Shown: positions 26,744 to 34,876 of the stretch, piece by piece | How the letters are laid out: each line of letters starts with the position of its first letter | How positions within the stretch are numbered: the stretch's first letter is position 1 | DNA from: CBFDCQ01 sp965603355 | GTDB lineage: Bacteria > Hydrogenedentota > CAZGCA01 > CBFDCQ01 | DNA: 64,000 bases | Assembly (NCBI GenBank): GCA_965603355.1 | Contig: CBFDCQ010000006.1 | Coordinates: forward strand, 1-64,000 | Direction of reading: 5' to 3' | The notes under the pieces: generated by a model | What the model saw: the letters and a program-made list of their open reading frames with translations, nothing else | What the model was told of the DNA's origin: nothing | Database searches by the model: none | Translations under genes and position numbers: made by a program

Positions 26744-28267
26744 ATGACAGATGTAGAGAAGCGGCACTGGGCCGATAGAGTCGCGCGCGAAGCGGCCGAG
26801 AAGAGCTCAAAACATCTCATAAGCACCGGTATCACTCCCTCGGGCGATATCCACATAGGCAACATGAGGGAGATACTTACCGGCGACGCGATCTTCCGTG
26901 CGCTGTCCGACCGAGGTGTCGAGTGCAGGTTCAACTACATCGCCGACAACTTCGATCCCCTGCGGCGTGTCTATCCCTTCCTGGACGCGGCGGTGTTCGA
27001 GCCATGCGTGGGCAAACCGCTGTGCAGAATACCGTGTCCCTGCGGCGAGCATACGAACTACTCGGAACATTTCCTATTGCCGTTCATCGAGGCGCTCGAA
27101 AGGTTAGGCGTCCAGGTTGAGGTGATACGCGCTGAAGATGAGTACCGAAACGGCGCTTTCGACGACGTTGCGATAACCGCCCTCGAGCAGCAGGCCAAGA
27201 TAAAGAAGATTATGGAGGAGGAAACCGGCAAGGAGGTCGCGGACGACTGGTCGCCGCTTAACGTTGTCTGCACCGATTGCGGCAAGATGACGACTACCAC
27301 CGTTACCGGGTTCGACGCAGACGGCAAGACGGTGAGTTACACTTGCGAATGCGGCACCGAGGGCACCCTGCCTATCGCGGGTAACGGCAAACTCACGTGG
27401 CGGGTCGATTGGCCCGCCCGGTGGAAGGTTTTCGGCGTGACGATAGAGCCGTTCGGCAAAGATCACGCATCGAGAGGCGGCTCCTACGACACCGGCAGCC
27501 GTATCGCACGCGACGTGTACGGTATTGAACCGCCGCACCCGGTACCGTACGAATGGATTAGTCTGCGCGGTAAGGGCGACATGTCGTCCAGCAAGGGCAA
27601 CGTCATCACAATATCGCAGGTACTCGACGTTGTGCCCGCCGACGTGCTGCGCTATTTCATATTCAGGAGTGTCCCGAACAAGAGCCTCACATTTCAGCCG
27701 GGACTGCCCCTGCTGAGCCTCGTTGACGAGTACGATGCGGCTGCGAACAACGAGGATACCCGGCGCGCGGTCGAGCTGTCGCGGACCGGCGATGAAGCGC
27801 CGCTCGGCGTACCGTACCGTCACATTGTGAGCTTGATTCAGACGACAAGCGGCGATATTGATAAGATCCTGGAAATACTCAAACGTAACGGTATTGAGAT
27901 CGAAGATAGGAACCGGCTCGAAGAGCGCGTGGCGTGCGGAACCCGCTGGCTGGACACGTTCGCGCCACCGGAAGCAAAGTTCGAGTTGCAGGATAGCCTG
28001 CCCGAGCGCGCAAAAGAGTTTTCCGACGAACAGAAACGGCTGCTCGCCGCCCTGGCCGAACGGTTGCAGCCCGGTATGAACGCCGACGAGATTCATAACC
28101 TTGTTTACGACATCAAGGAGGAACTCGGGATGGCGCCAGGTGACGTTTTCAAGGCAATCTACGTGTCGCTGCTCGCAAAAGACAGGGGCCCGCGCGCAGG
28201 ATGGTTCTTGTCATCGCTTGACATGGGTTTCCTGAAACAACGACTGGCGGAAGCGGCCGGCACATAG
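26744..28267 (+). CDS. lysK: Lysyl-tRNA synthetase, class I
   Basis: 507 residues, the size of class I LysRS (Rossmann fold), unrelated to the common class II enzyme. It charges tRNA-Lys. The HIGH motif is GDIHIGNMRE (residues 35-44), the KMSKS counterpart is DMSSSKGNVI (about residue 282), and the zinc-like knuckles CTDCGK and CECGTE are in the insertion. EPFGKDHASRGGSYDTG and PPHPVPYEWISLRGKG are strongly diagnostic of the class I family. Class I LysRS is archaeal in distribution with scattered bacterial cases (for example spirochaetes and alphaproteobacteria). The PilZ gene follows 67 nt later. Confidence 0.95.
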   Translation: MTDVEKRHWADRVAREAAEKSSKHLISTGITPSGDIHIGNMREILTGDAIFRALSDRGVECRFNYIADNFDPLRRVYPFLDAAVFEPCVGKPLCRIPCPCGEHTNYSEHFLLPFIEALERLGVQVEVIRAEDEYRNGAFDDVAITALEQQAKIKKIMEEETGKEVADDWSPLNVVCTDCGKMTTTTVTGFDADGKTVSYTCECGTEGTLPIAGNGKLTWRVDWPARWKVFGVTIEPFGKDHASRGGSYDTGSRIARDVYGIEPPHPVPYEWISLRGKGDMSSSKGNVITISQVLDVVPADVLRYFIFRSVPNKSLTFQPGLPLLSLVDEYDAAANNEDTRRAVELSRTGDEAPLGVPYRHIVSLIQTTSGDIDKILEILKRNGIEIEDRNRLEERVACGTRWLDTFAPPEAKFELQDSLPERAKEFSDEQKRLLAALAERLQPGMNADEIHNLVYDIKEELGMAPGDVFKAIYVSLLAKDRGPRAGWFLSSLDMGFLKQRLAEAAGT

Positions 28268-28334
28268 CTGCCCGGGGCGGCTGCGCTCGATTGAGTTGTC
28301 ACGGATCGTTCAGCAAAGGAGGGAGAGGCCGACA

Positions 28335-28973
28335 ATGAAAGTCATGGGCGAAGAGGCACAGAAACTTATCCTTGAATCGTACCTGGAAGAGAACGCGCTG
28401 TTCATGCTCAAGACCGACAGGCACACCTTTCTGAGCAAAATACTCAGTGTGTCCGATGACGAGGTAGTTGTGTCATCCCCTATCGAAGATTACCCGCTGC
28501 CGGAAATGATCGTTGAGATGCACTTCCACGATCAATGGGGATGGTACAGCTTCAGATCGGCCGTCACCTCCGCACCGGACTTCGACAAACCGCGCATATC
28601 TCTGTCCCGACCCGTATCCACTGAACGGTTTATTCACAGAAAATATACGCGTGTGGCCGTGAACCTTAAGGCGCGGTACAGACCGCTCGGCAGCACGCAT
28701 TACTCACCGGCAAAAATATACGATCTTAGCGTCGGTGGAGCGCTCGTTCAGGCGGATCAACAGATCGATCCGCAGGAAAGAATAGAAATGGATTTATCCA
28801 TGCCTGACGGTGAGATCGCGCCGGTTGTTGCCGAGCCAAGTCGCGAGATACTTGAAAGCGCCGACGATGGACCGCCGTTCTATATGGGATGCCAGTTCAT
28901 AGGGCTCACCCGCGAGACGATGCAAGTAATACGCGACTACGTCTGGCAGCAGCTCAAGGCGGGATTACCCTAG
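28335..28973 (+). CDS. PilZ-domain protein with YcgR-like N-terminal domain
   Basis: 212 residues from ATG 28335, with AAAGGAGG about 12 bases upstream. Residues 1-95 resemble the YcgR-type N-terminal domain that precedes PilZ (ESYLEENALFMLKTDRHTFL, then PLPEMIVEMHF). Residues about 100-210 form PilZ: the c-di-GMP binding arginines in HRKYTRVAV (RxxxR) and the DLSVGGALV box (D/NxSxxG) are both intact, so nucleotide binding is expected. In YcgR proteins this architecture slows flagellar rotation; no flagellar gene is seen here, so the output partner is unknown. Confidence 0.88.
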   Translation: MKVMGEEAQKLILESYLEENALFMLKTDRHTFLSKILSVSDDEVVVSSPIEDYPLPEMIVEMHFHDQWGWYSFRSAVTSAPDFDKPRISLSRPVSTERFIHRKYTRVAVNLKARYRPLGSTHYSPAKIYDLSVGGALVQADQQIDPQERIEMDLSMPDGEIAPVVAEPSREILESADDGPPFYMGCQFIGLTRETMQVIRDYVWQQLKAGLP

Positions 28974-28994
28974 AAGCTCGTCCCGTGCGCTTCG

Positions 28995-29861
28995 TCAACT
29001 TCCGTAATACTTCTCTTCCAGTCCCTTGAGGTACTTGAATCCTTCAGCAACCAGAACGTCGCTGCTGGGCGCCAACGTCCGCCAGACACATGTTGCCGAC
29101 CTCATGGAATCCGCCGGCTCCACAAAGGACTCGAGCCCCACATAGCCCTGGTAATCCGCTTCCGCCAGCGCCCGGTAAATTCCTTCCCAATCGACCAGCC
29201 CCTCTCCGGGAATACCGCGATGGCTTTCGCTCAAATGATAGTGGCAAAGGTAGTCCGCGCAAGCCTTCGTGGGCTCGTAGAAACCCGTTTCTTCGATATT
29301 CATGTGATAAGCATCAAGATGGACATAAACGTTGGGCTCGTCTATGAGTGCCCTTAAACGCAGTGCCTGTTCTCCCGTGTTGATCAGGAAGGTCTCATAC
29401 CGATTGACCGGTTCAATTCCAAGTCTGACCCCTAGATCCGCGGCATACTTGGCCGCTTCCTTAAGATTCTCGGCTGCCCAACTCCAATGCTGTTCATCCG
29501 GTTTGCCGTCGATCTTGCGGCCTATCGCAGAATAAATCACGCCGGTGAACAGGTCGCCACCCATAGCCGCAAGCTTCTTAACGCATTGCTTCAGATACGC
29601 GAGACCGGCCGCACGAACCTTTGCGTCGTCAGAGGTTATATCTCTGGCCTCACTCAACGCCGTGCTGGCGCATACTCCCACATCATGCTCTTCCAATTTC
29701 GCCTTAATTGCCTTGGGGTCTACCAGTTCGATATCCATGAACGGTACTTCTATCACGTCCAAACCCAATTCCTTCACGTGTTGGATCAAATGCAGACAAT
29801 CATTGTTCCATTGTGGAGTCCAGCTGTACGCGTGCACCGCATACTTCAGTTTGCCAGCCAT
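28995..29861 (-). CDS. Sugar phosphate isomerase/epimerase-like TIM barrel (D-tagatose/D-psicose 3-epimerase family)
   Basis: 288 residues, cytosolic (no signal peptide). The AP endonuclease 2-type TIM barrel is recognisable by its metal ligands: Glu in LGIEPVNRYE, Asp in YVHLDAYHMNIEE, His in CHYHLSESHRGIPG and Glu in GYVGLESFVEP. GEGLVDWEGIYRAL is typical of ketose 3-epimerases. Such enzymes epimerise ketohexoses at C3 or, in related families, act on inositol derivatives. Placed last in a minus-strand series behind a zinc dehydrogenase and two fucosidases, it probably handles a monosaccharide released by them; the true substrate cannot be read from the sequence. Confidence 0.85.
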   Translation of the reverse strand: MAGKLKYAVHAYSWTPQWNNDCLHLIQHVKELGLDVIEVPFMDIELVDPKAIKAKLEEHDVGVCASTALSEARDITSDDAKVRAAGLAYLKQCVKKLAAMGGDLFTGVIYSAIGRKIDGKPDEQHWSWAAENLKEAAKYAADLGVRLGIEPVNRYETFLINTGEQALRLRALIDEPNVYVHLDAYHMNIEETGFYEPTKACADYLCHYHLSESHRGIPGEGLVDWEGIYRALAEADYQGYVGLESFVEPADSMRSATCVWRTLAPSSDVLVAEGFKYLKGLEEKYYGS

Positions 29862-29918
29862 TAGATTCTCCTCCTCGTACTGATTCCCTCAAGCCCCGCT
29901 AGCGGATAAGCGGTCACT

Positions 29919-30953
29919 CTACTCCATACAAAGCATAACTTTCAGAAAGTTATCGCTCTTCGTCTTGATCATCTCAAACGCTTTCGGAGCGTCTTTGAAA
30001 TTGAACCGATGCGTGATAATGGCATCCTTAGTTAACTGGCCGCTCTTGAACATGTCGATAGCTCGTTCGTAATCTTCGCGGGTGTATATCAGACAACCGA
30101 TTATGGTAAGTTCCCACTCCTGTATGTTTGCCATGTTCTCGATCACCTGATTGCGGGGAATCACGCCGACCATGACGATTGTAGTCCGCCTCCTTGCATT
30201 GTTGATCGCGAAGTTGATCGTCTCCGCGCTGCCCACGCACTCGAACCACATGTCCGCCCCGTCTTTACCAAATTCTTTTAGTATTCTCTCCTTGAGATCC
30301 TTATTCCTTACATTTACGGTGTTTTCCAATCCCATCTTTCCGGCTATATCGAGCCTGAAATCGTCCACGTCGGTGATTATGACGCTCTTGGCGCCGGATA
30401 TTTGGACAACTTTAGCGACCAACAGACCGATCGTTCCGGATCCCAGCACCACAACGTTCTTGCCGGCGACGCCTCCCGACCGTTTTACGACGTGCGCGGC
30501 CACCGAAGCAGGCTCGATAAGGGCGCCGGACTCAAAATCCACCTCGTCCGGCATTGGCACAACCCTTTCCGCCGGCACCACGATCTTTTCCGCAAAAGCA
30601 CCCACCGACTGGCATCCGATGACTTTCAGCTCCTCACAGGTGTTGTAGTTCCCGTCCCGGCAATTGTAGCATTCGTGACAGACGAGACACGGTTCGACCG
30701 TTACTCTCATCCCCTTCTTGAAATCTTTCACGCCCCCCCCGACCTCGTCGACCACACCCGAGAACTCATGCCCCAGGACCAGCGGCGGCCGCATGAACGG
30801 CTGCTCGCCAAGATACGCGTGGATGTCAGAACCACAAATCCCGCAGTTCTTTACAGTGACCAACACCTCGTCATCCTGTAACGGAGGCAGTTCAGTTTCA
30901 ATGATCTCGAGCTTCTCTTCGTCTGACATCAGCACTTGCGTGATCTTGCTCAT
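29919..30953 (-). CDS. Zinc-dependent medium-chain dehydrogenase (sorbitol/threonine dehydrogenase type)
   Basis: 344 residues from ATG 30953, which is preceded by AAGGAGAC. Catalytic zinc ligands are Cys in KNCGICGSDIH (about residue 38) and His-Glu in LGHEFSG; the structural zinc site is CLVCHECYNCRDGNYNTC. The Rossmann loop is VLGSGTIGLLVAKV, followed by ITDVDDFR, where Asp at the strand end favours NAD over NADP. It oxidises a sugar alcohol, aldose or secondary alcohol. The epimerase-like gene follows after 57 nt. In this setting oxidation of fucose or a derived polyol is plausible but unproven. Confidence 0.88.
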   Translation of the reverse strand: MSKITQVLMSDEEKLEIIETELPPLQDDEVLVTVKNCGICGSDIHAYLGEQPFMRPPLVLGHEFSGVVDEVGGGVKDFKKGMRVTVEPCLVCHECYNCRDGNYNTCEELKVIGCQSVGAFAEKIVVPAERVVPMPDEVDFESGALIEPASVAAHVVKRSGGVAGKNVVVLGSGTIGLLVAKVVQISGAKSVIITDVDDFRLDIAGKMGLENTVNVRNKDLKERILKEFGKDGADMWFECVGSAETINFAINNARRRTTIVMVGVIPRNQVIENMANIQEWELTIIGCLIYTREDYERAIDMFKSGQLTKDAIITHRFNFKDAPKAFEMIKTKSDNFLKVMLCME

Positions 30954-30988
30954 TCTCCAGTCTCCTTCTTCCTGCAAAGCGCACTACT

Positions 30989-31102
30989 TCAGCCCGCTTG
31001 AGGCGACAGAGTCACCTCAAGCGGGCCATCGGACTCGACTCTCGTCCAGACAACGAAACTCGTCAAAGCCCTCAGATCAGTCCCCACGGCCACGTTGCTC
31101 AG
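30989..31102 (-). pseudogene. C-terminal tail segment A, out of frame after fucosidase gene A
   Basis: Read from the CTG at 31102 (overlapping the fucosidase stop in the -1 frame), 37 codons are open to a TGA at 30989. They encode VAVGTDLRALTSFVVWTRVE then SDGPLEVTLSPQAG. This matches the C-terminus of the LamG protein at 34877 (LVVWLRVESAEPVEVTVSPQ) and segment B. It lacks an ATG or a clear ribosome site; it is either a relic of a duplicated gene or a downstream-reinitiated tail. The dehydrogenase starts 35 nt later. Confidence 0.65.
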
Positions 31103-32919
31103 TCAATCTTCGGATGATGGTGCCGCTCGATCTTGAAGACATAGGCATAATCACACGGCTTCTTGTCCGGGGTCTTGATGACAAGCCCTTGAGCTGTTCT
31201 GTGCCACTCGAGGTCTTTGCCATCACCGAGCATCGAGACGCGTTTGACCTCTTCTTTGTAGAAGCCCTCATGACGTGGAGCCTCTCCGGCGCGTGCGAAG
31301 GTTTCGCCGTTGTATGTTGCCTGCATCTCACGCTCACCCATTGTGATGGTTATCTCGGGTCCGTCCTGTGTGTATTCGGCTTCCGTGATTCTCGGGTCGC
31401 CGCCTTCGCGTCGGGACGGCCAGGTGATTGTGAGCTTGCCATCGTCCTTGAACTCGTATGTGGACGTTCGGCCGCGTCGCTCAAGCGTTAACGTTTTGCC
31501 GACGACGGAGAGTGCCGGATCGACAGGGCCCGAAGCTGCACGCGGGATCTCAAAGTCCTCGGCCTGGTCTCCTTCTCCGCGAAGGGTCTGGATTACGGCA
31601 TATTCTCCGGGCCAGTCCAGGAACGTGGCGTAGATCGTGTCGCCTTTGACCGTGAACCGGACATCTCTCTTGGTATATACCGTGTCGGCCTCGTTGAAGC
31701 CGATGGCGCTAGCTGCCCCGAGATTGGTCGGACCTTCACCGGCGATGATCCAGGGACTCGTGCCGTAGATGCCCTCACCATTGACGTCCAGCCATGCACC
31801 CATTTCGAGCAGCAGTTTACGGGCCTCGTCCGGGATGGTGCCGTCAGGTTTGGGCCCGACGTTCAGCAGCAGGTAACCGTTCTTGCTGACACGGTCCACC
31901 AGGTTGTCGATCACACGGTTAGGCGGCTTGAAAATCAGGTCGTTGGCAAAACCCCAGGCGCCTCGGTCGTCGACCGTTGAATCGGTGATCCACTCGTGGT
32001 AGGTGAGCCCCGGCTCCTGGCCCAGTTCGAGGTCGCGTACACCGGTTGCCGGCACGAGGTCGTTGCCCTTGTACGTGACAACTACTTCCTTGCCCTTCTC
32101 CGTAGCGTGGTTATAGTAATAGGCGAGGAAGTCTTTCACGTAGCCCTCAGGAATCGCGTCGAGCGCGAAGTCAAACCAGATGAAATCCGGACTGTAGCCG
32201 TCGATCACCTCGATGATTTTATTGTACCACTCGTCGATAAACTCCTGGTTGCGCATCGCGCCCGGCTCGTGCGGCTGGCCATAGAGCCCGTAATTCTTGG
32301 GATCGCCGGTGTCGTAGTTCTTGTCCAAGACAGGGAAGAAGAACCAATTGGCGGCATGGTGGAACGCGGTGACGAACTTCATGTCGCGCTTTCTGACGGC
32401 AGCCGCGAACTCGCCCACTACGTCGCGCTTCGGGCCCATCTTGGCGGCATTCCATTCCGAGTACTTCGTGGGCCACATGGCAAACCCATCGTGGTGTTCC
32501 GCCACAGGTCCCGCGAATTTCGCTCCGGCCTTCTGAAACAGTTCCGCCCATTCATCGGCATTGAATTTCTCGGCCGTGAACTTCGGGATCAGGTCCTTGT
32601 ACCCGAATTCGGGTGTCAACTTGCCGAAGGTCTTCTCGAAATGCTTGCGGGCCGCGGACCGCGGGTTCCCATACAGTTGGTTCGAGTACCAGGTGGTGTT
32701 GGAGCCGTAGGCGTGGACCGAATAGGGGCCCCAGTGCGTGTAAATACCGAACTTGCCGTCCCGCAACCATTTTGGAATCTCCTTGTACTCACGGAGCGAT
32801 TCCCATGTCGGCTTGTAGGGTCCATCCGCGGCGCTGGCGCTCCAGCTGCAGAACATGGTTAGGGCAAACACCAAGCCCAACGCCGCTACCCCCAACAACC
32901 TCACTTTCCTGTTCCTCAT
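31099..32919 (-). CDS. Secreted alpha-L-fucosidase, GH29 (copy A)
   Basis: 606 residues with a signal peptide (VAALGLVFALTMFCSWSASA) and a GGAGGATGTGTC site before the ATG. GH29 features are KFGIYTHWGPYSVHAYG (residues 57-72), EHHDGFAMW (141-149), AFHHAANWFFFP and the nucleophile Asp250 in PDFIWFDFALD; NGYLLLNVGPKPDGTIP closes the barrel, followed by C-terminal beta-sandwich domains. It releases terminal L-fucose from glycans. It is a tandem paralogue of copy B (33061-34845): the barrel is nearly identical while the insert in the C-terminal region (about residues 440-540) has diverged strongly. It is followed by tail segment A. Confidence 0.95.
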   Translation of the reverse strand: MRNRKVRLLGVAALGLVFALTMFCSWSASAADGPYKPTWESLREYKEIPKWLRDGKFGIYTHWGPYSVHAYGSNTTWYSNQLYGNPRSAARKHFEKTFGKLTPEFGYKDLIPKFTAEKFNADEWAELFQKAGAKFAGPVAEHHDGFAMWPTKYSEWNAAKMGPKRDVVGEFAAAVRKRDMKFVTAFHHAANWFFFPVLDKNYDTGDPKNYGLYGQPHEPGAMRNQEFIDEWYNKIIEVIDGYSPDFIWFDFALDAIPEGYVKDFLAYYYNHATEKGKEVVVTYKGNDLVPATGVRDLELGQEPGLTYHEWITDSTVDDRGAWGFANDLIFKPPNRVIDNLVDRVSKNGYLLLNVGPKPDGTIPDEARKLLLEMGAWLDVNGEGIYGTSPWIIAGEGPTNLGAASAIGFNEADTVYTKRDVRFTVKGDTIYATFLDWPGEYAVIQTLRGEGDQAEDFEIPRAASGPVDPALSVVGKTLTLERRGRTSTYEFKDDGKLTITWPSRREGGDPRITEAEYTQDGPEITITMGEREMQATYNGETFARAGEAPRHEGFYKEEVKRVSMLGDGKDLEWHRTAQGLVIKTPDKKPCDYAYVFKIERHHHPKID

Positions 32920-32950
32920 GACACATCCTCCTTTCTTCCGTTAAGACCCC

Positions 32951-33061
32951 TCACTTCGCTCGAGGCCAAACAGTGACCTCTACTGGCTCTGCCGACTCGA
33001 CCCTGACCCAGACAACCAAGTACCGCAAGGCTCCCAAATCCATTCTTACGGGCACGCTCAT
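32951..33061 (-). pseudogene. C-terminal tail segment B, overlapping the stop of fucosidase gene B
   Basis: An ATG at 33061 overlaps the fucosidase stop (TGATGA), and 36 codons run to a TGA at 32951: VPVRMDLGALRYLVVWVRVE then SAEPVEVTVWPRAK. The last 22 residues are nearly identical to the LamG protein's C-terminus (34877). The spacer to the next fucosidase ATG is 31 nt, identical in length to the spacer between the LamG stop and fucosidase B, including ACGGAAGAAAGGAG. It is a duplicated gene end or a coupled mini-ORF. Confidence 0.7.
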
Positions 33062-34845
33062 CAATCGATCTTCGGATGATGGTGACGCTCTATCTTGATG
33101 ACGTAGGCATAGTCGCAAGGCTTCTCATCAGGCATTTCTACAACAAGCCCTTTGCGCGTGAGCCACCAGTCCAGTTCTTCGCCGTCGCCGAGTAGACTGA
33201 TCCGCTTGATCTCCTCCCTATAGAAGCCCTCGTGCGCTGGAGTGTCATCTTCAGCGCCTTCCAACTCTTCGCCATCGTAGGAGAGGATAGTCTGATTCAT
33301 CGCCAGAGTGATGACTATATCCGCGCCATCCTGTTCGTATTGGCCTGGAAAGCCCTTTTCGGCATCGTCGCCTGTCAGAATAACTTCCCCGCCTTTTCTG
33401 AACTCAAGCTTCATTCTCCCGTCTTCCCATGGTATGGTGAACGTCTTCCCCGCAATGGATGGCACATCACTGTCTGCGTCAAGCGTATCGGCATCCGGTC
33501 CCAGAGCGCGCAGCGTCTTGATGAGCGCCCTTTCGCCCGGCCAGTCCAGGAACGTGGCGTAAATCGTGTCGCCCTTGACCGTGAACCGAACATCCTCGCT
33601 CGTGTACTTGGTGTCCGCCTCGTTGAAACCGATTTCAGTGGCTTCCCCGAGATTCGTCGGGCCTTCGCCCGCAATAATCCAGGGGCTCGTCCCGTAAATG
33701 GCCTCGCCGTTGATGTCCAGCCACGCGCCCACGGCCAACAGCAATTCGCGGGCTTCGTCCGGAATCGTTCCGTCAGGCTTGGGACCCACGTTCAGCAGCA
33801 GATAGCCGTTCTTGCTGACCCGGTCGACCAGATTGTCAATGATCCGGTTCGGCGGCTTGAACACCAGGTCATTGGCGAAGCCCCAGGCGCCCCGGTCGTC
33901 CACCGTCGAGTCCGTGATCCACTCGTGATAGGTAAGTCCCGGCTCCTGGCCGAGTTCGAGGTCGCGTATGCCCGTCGCCGGTACGAGGTCGTTGCCCTTG
34001 TACGTGACGACAACCTCCTTGCCCTTCTCCGTGGCGTGATTGTAGTAATAGGCGAGGAAGTCCTTGACGTAGCCCTCAGCTATCGCATCGAGCGCGAAGT
34101 CGAACCAGATAAAGTCCGGACTGTAACCGTCAATCACCTCGATGATCTTGCCGTACCACTCGTCAAGAAACTCCTGGTTGCGCAATTCGACAGGCTTGTG
34201 CGGCTGCCCGTACAGCCCCGAGAATTTTGGATTACCTGTATCGTATCGGGGATCCGAGACGGGGAAGAAGAACCAGTTGGCGGCGTGGTGGAACGCCGTC
34301 ACGAATTTTATGTCGCGTTTTCGCGCGGCCTCCGCGAACTCGCCGACCACGTCGCGCTTCGGTCCCATATTGGCGGCGTTCCACTCTGAATACTCAGTCG
34401 GCCACATAGCGAACCCATCATGGTGCTCGGCCACCGGGCCTACGAACTTCGCGCCCGCTTTTTCGAAGAGCTTCACCCATTCATCAGCATCAAACTTCTC
34501 CGCCGTGAACTTGGGTATGAGGTCCTTGTAGCCGAAATCCGGCGTCAATTTACCGAAGGTCCTCTCAAAATGCTCACGCGCTTCAGATTCCGGATCCGCA
34601 TACATTATGAACGAGTACCACGTCGTGTTGGTTCCATAGGCATGTACCGAATACGGTCCCCAGTGGGTATAGATGCCGAACTTGCCGTCCCGCAGCCACT
34701 CCGGGATCTCCTTGTATTTACGGAGCGATTCCCACGTGGGCTCGTACGGGCCCTCCGCCGCGTAGGCACACTGGATAGCTCCGGCCACGGCCAGTGCCAG
34801 CACCAACGCCACTGCTCCCAGCAACCTCACTCTACTCTTCCTCAT
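33061..34845 (-). CDS. Secreted alpha-L-fucosidase, GH29 (copy B)
   Basis: 594 residues with a signal peptide (VALVLALAVAGAIQCAYAA). Catalytic-domain motifs are as in copy A, with nucleophile Asp249 in PDFIWFDFALD, EHHDGFAMW at 140-148 and THWGPYSVHAYG. The C-terminal domain carries an acidic insert (DADTLDADSDVPS, ELEGAEDDTPA) absent from copy A. The two proteins both end with PCDYAYV(I/F)KIERHHHPKI, so the duplication covers the complete gene. Subtle pocket differences could give different linkage preferences. It lies 31 nt after the LamG gene and is probably cotranscribed from the promoter at 37672-37700. Confidence 0.95.
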   Translation of the reverse strand: MRKSRVRLLGAVALVLALAVAGAIQCAYAAEGPYEPTWESLRKYKEIPEWLRDGKFGIYTHWGPYSVHAYGTNTTWYSFIMYADPESEAREHFERTFGKLTPDFGYKDLIPKFTAEKFDADEWVKLFEKAGAKFVGPVAEHHDGFAMWPTEYSEWNAANMGPKRDVVGEFAEAARKRDIKFVTAFHHAANWFFFPVSDPRYDTGNPKFSGLYGQPHKPVELRNQEFLDEWYGKIIEVIDGYSPDFIWFDFALDAIAEGYVKDFLAYYYNHATEKGKEVVVTYKGNDLVPATGIRDLELGQEPGLTYHEWITDSTVDDRGAWGFANDLVFKPPNRIIDNLVDRVSKNGYLLLNVGPKPDGTIPDEARELLLAVGAWLDINGEAIYGTSPWIIAGEGPTNLGEATEIGFNEADTKYTSEDVRFTVKGDTIYATFLDWPGERALIKTLRALGPDADTLDADSDVPSIAGKTFTIPWEDGRMKLEFRKGGEVILTGDDAEKGFPGQYEQDGADIVITLAMNQTILSYDGEELEGAEDDTPAHEGFYREEIKRISLLGDGEELDWWLTRKGLVVEMPDEKPCDYAYVIKIERHHHPKID

Positions 34846-34876
34846 GACACGTTCTCCTTTCTTCCGTTGGGACTCC

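Noticed and set aside
30989..33063. Programmed -1 frameshift joining fucosidases to their tail segments
   Set aside because: There is no slippery heptamer at either stop, and in copy A the -1 frame has its own TGA just before the tail begins, so continuous readthrough is not possible there.
33232..34389. A 385-codon plus-strand frame opposite fucosidase B (and a similar one opposite fucosidase A)
   Set aside because: Mirrors the codon bias of the GH29 genes; no domains and no ribosome site.
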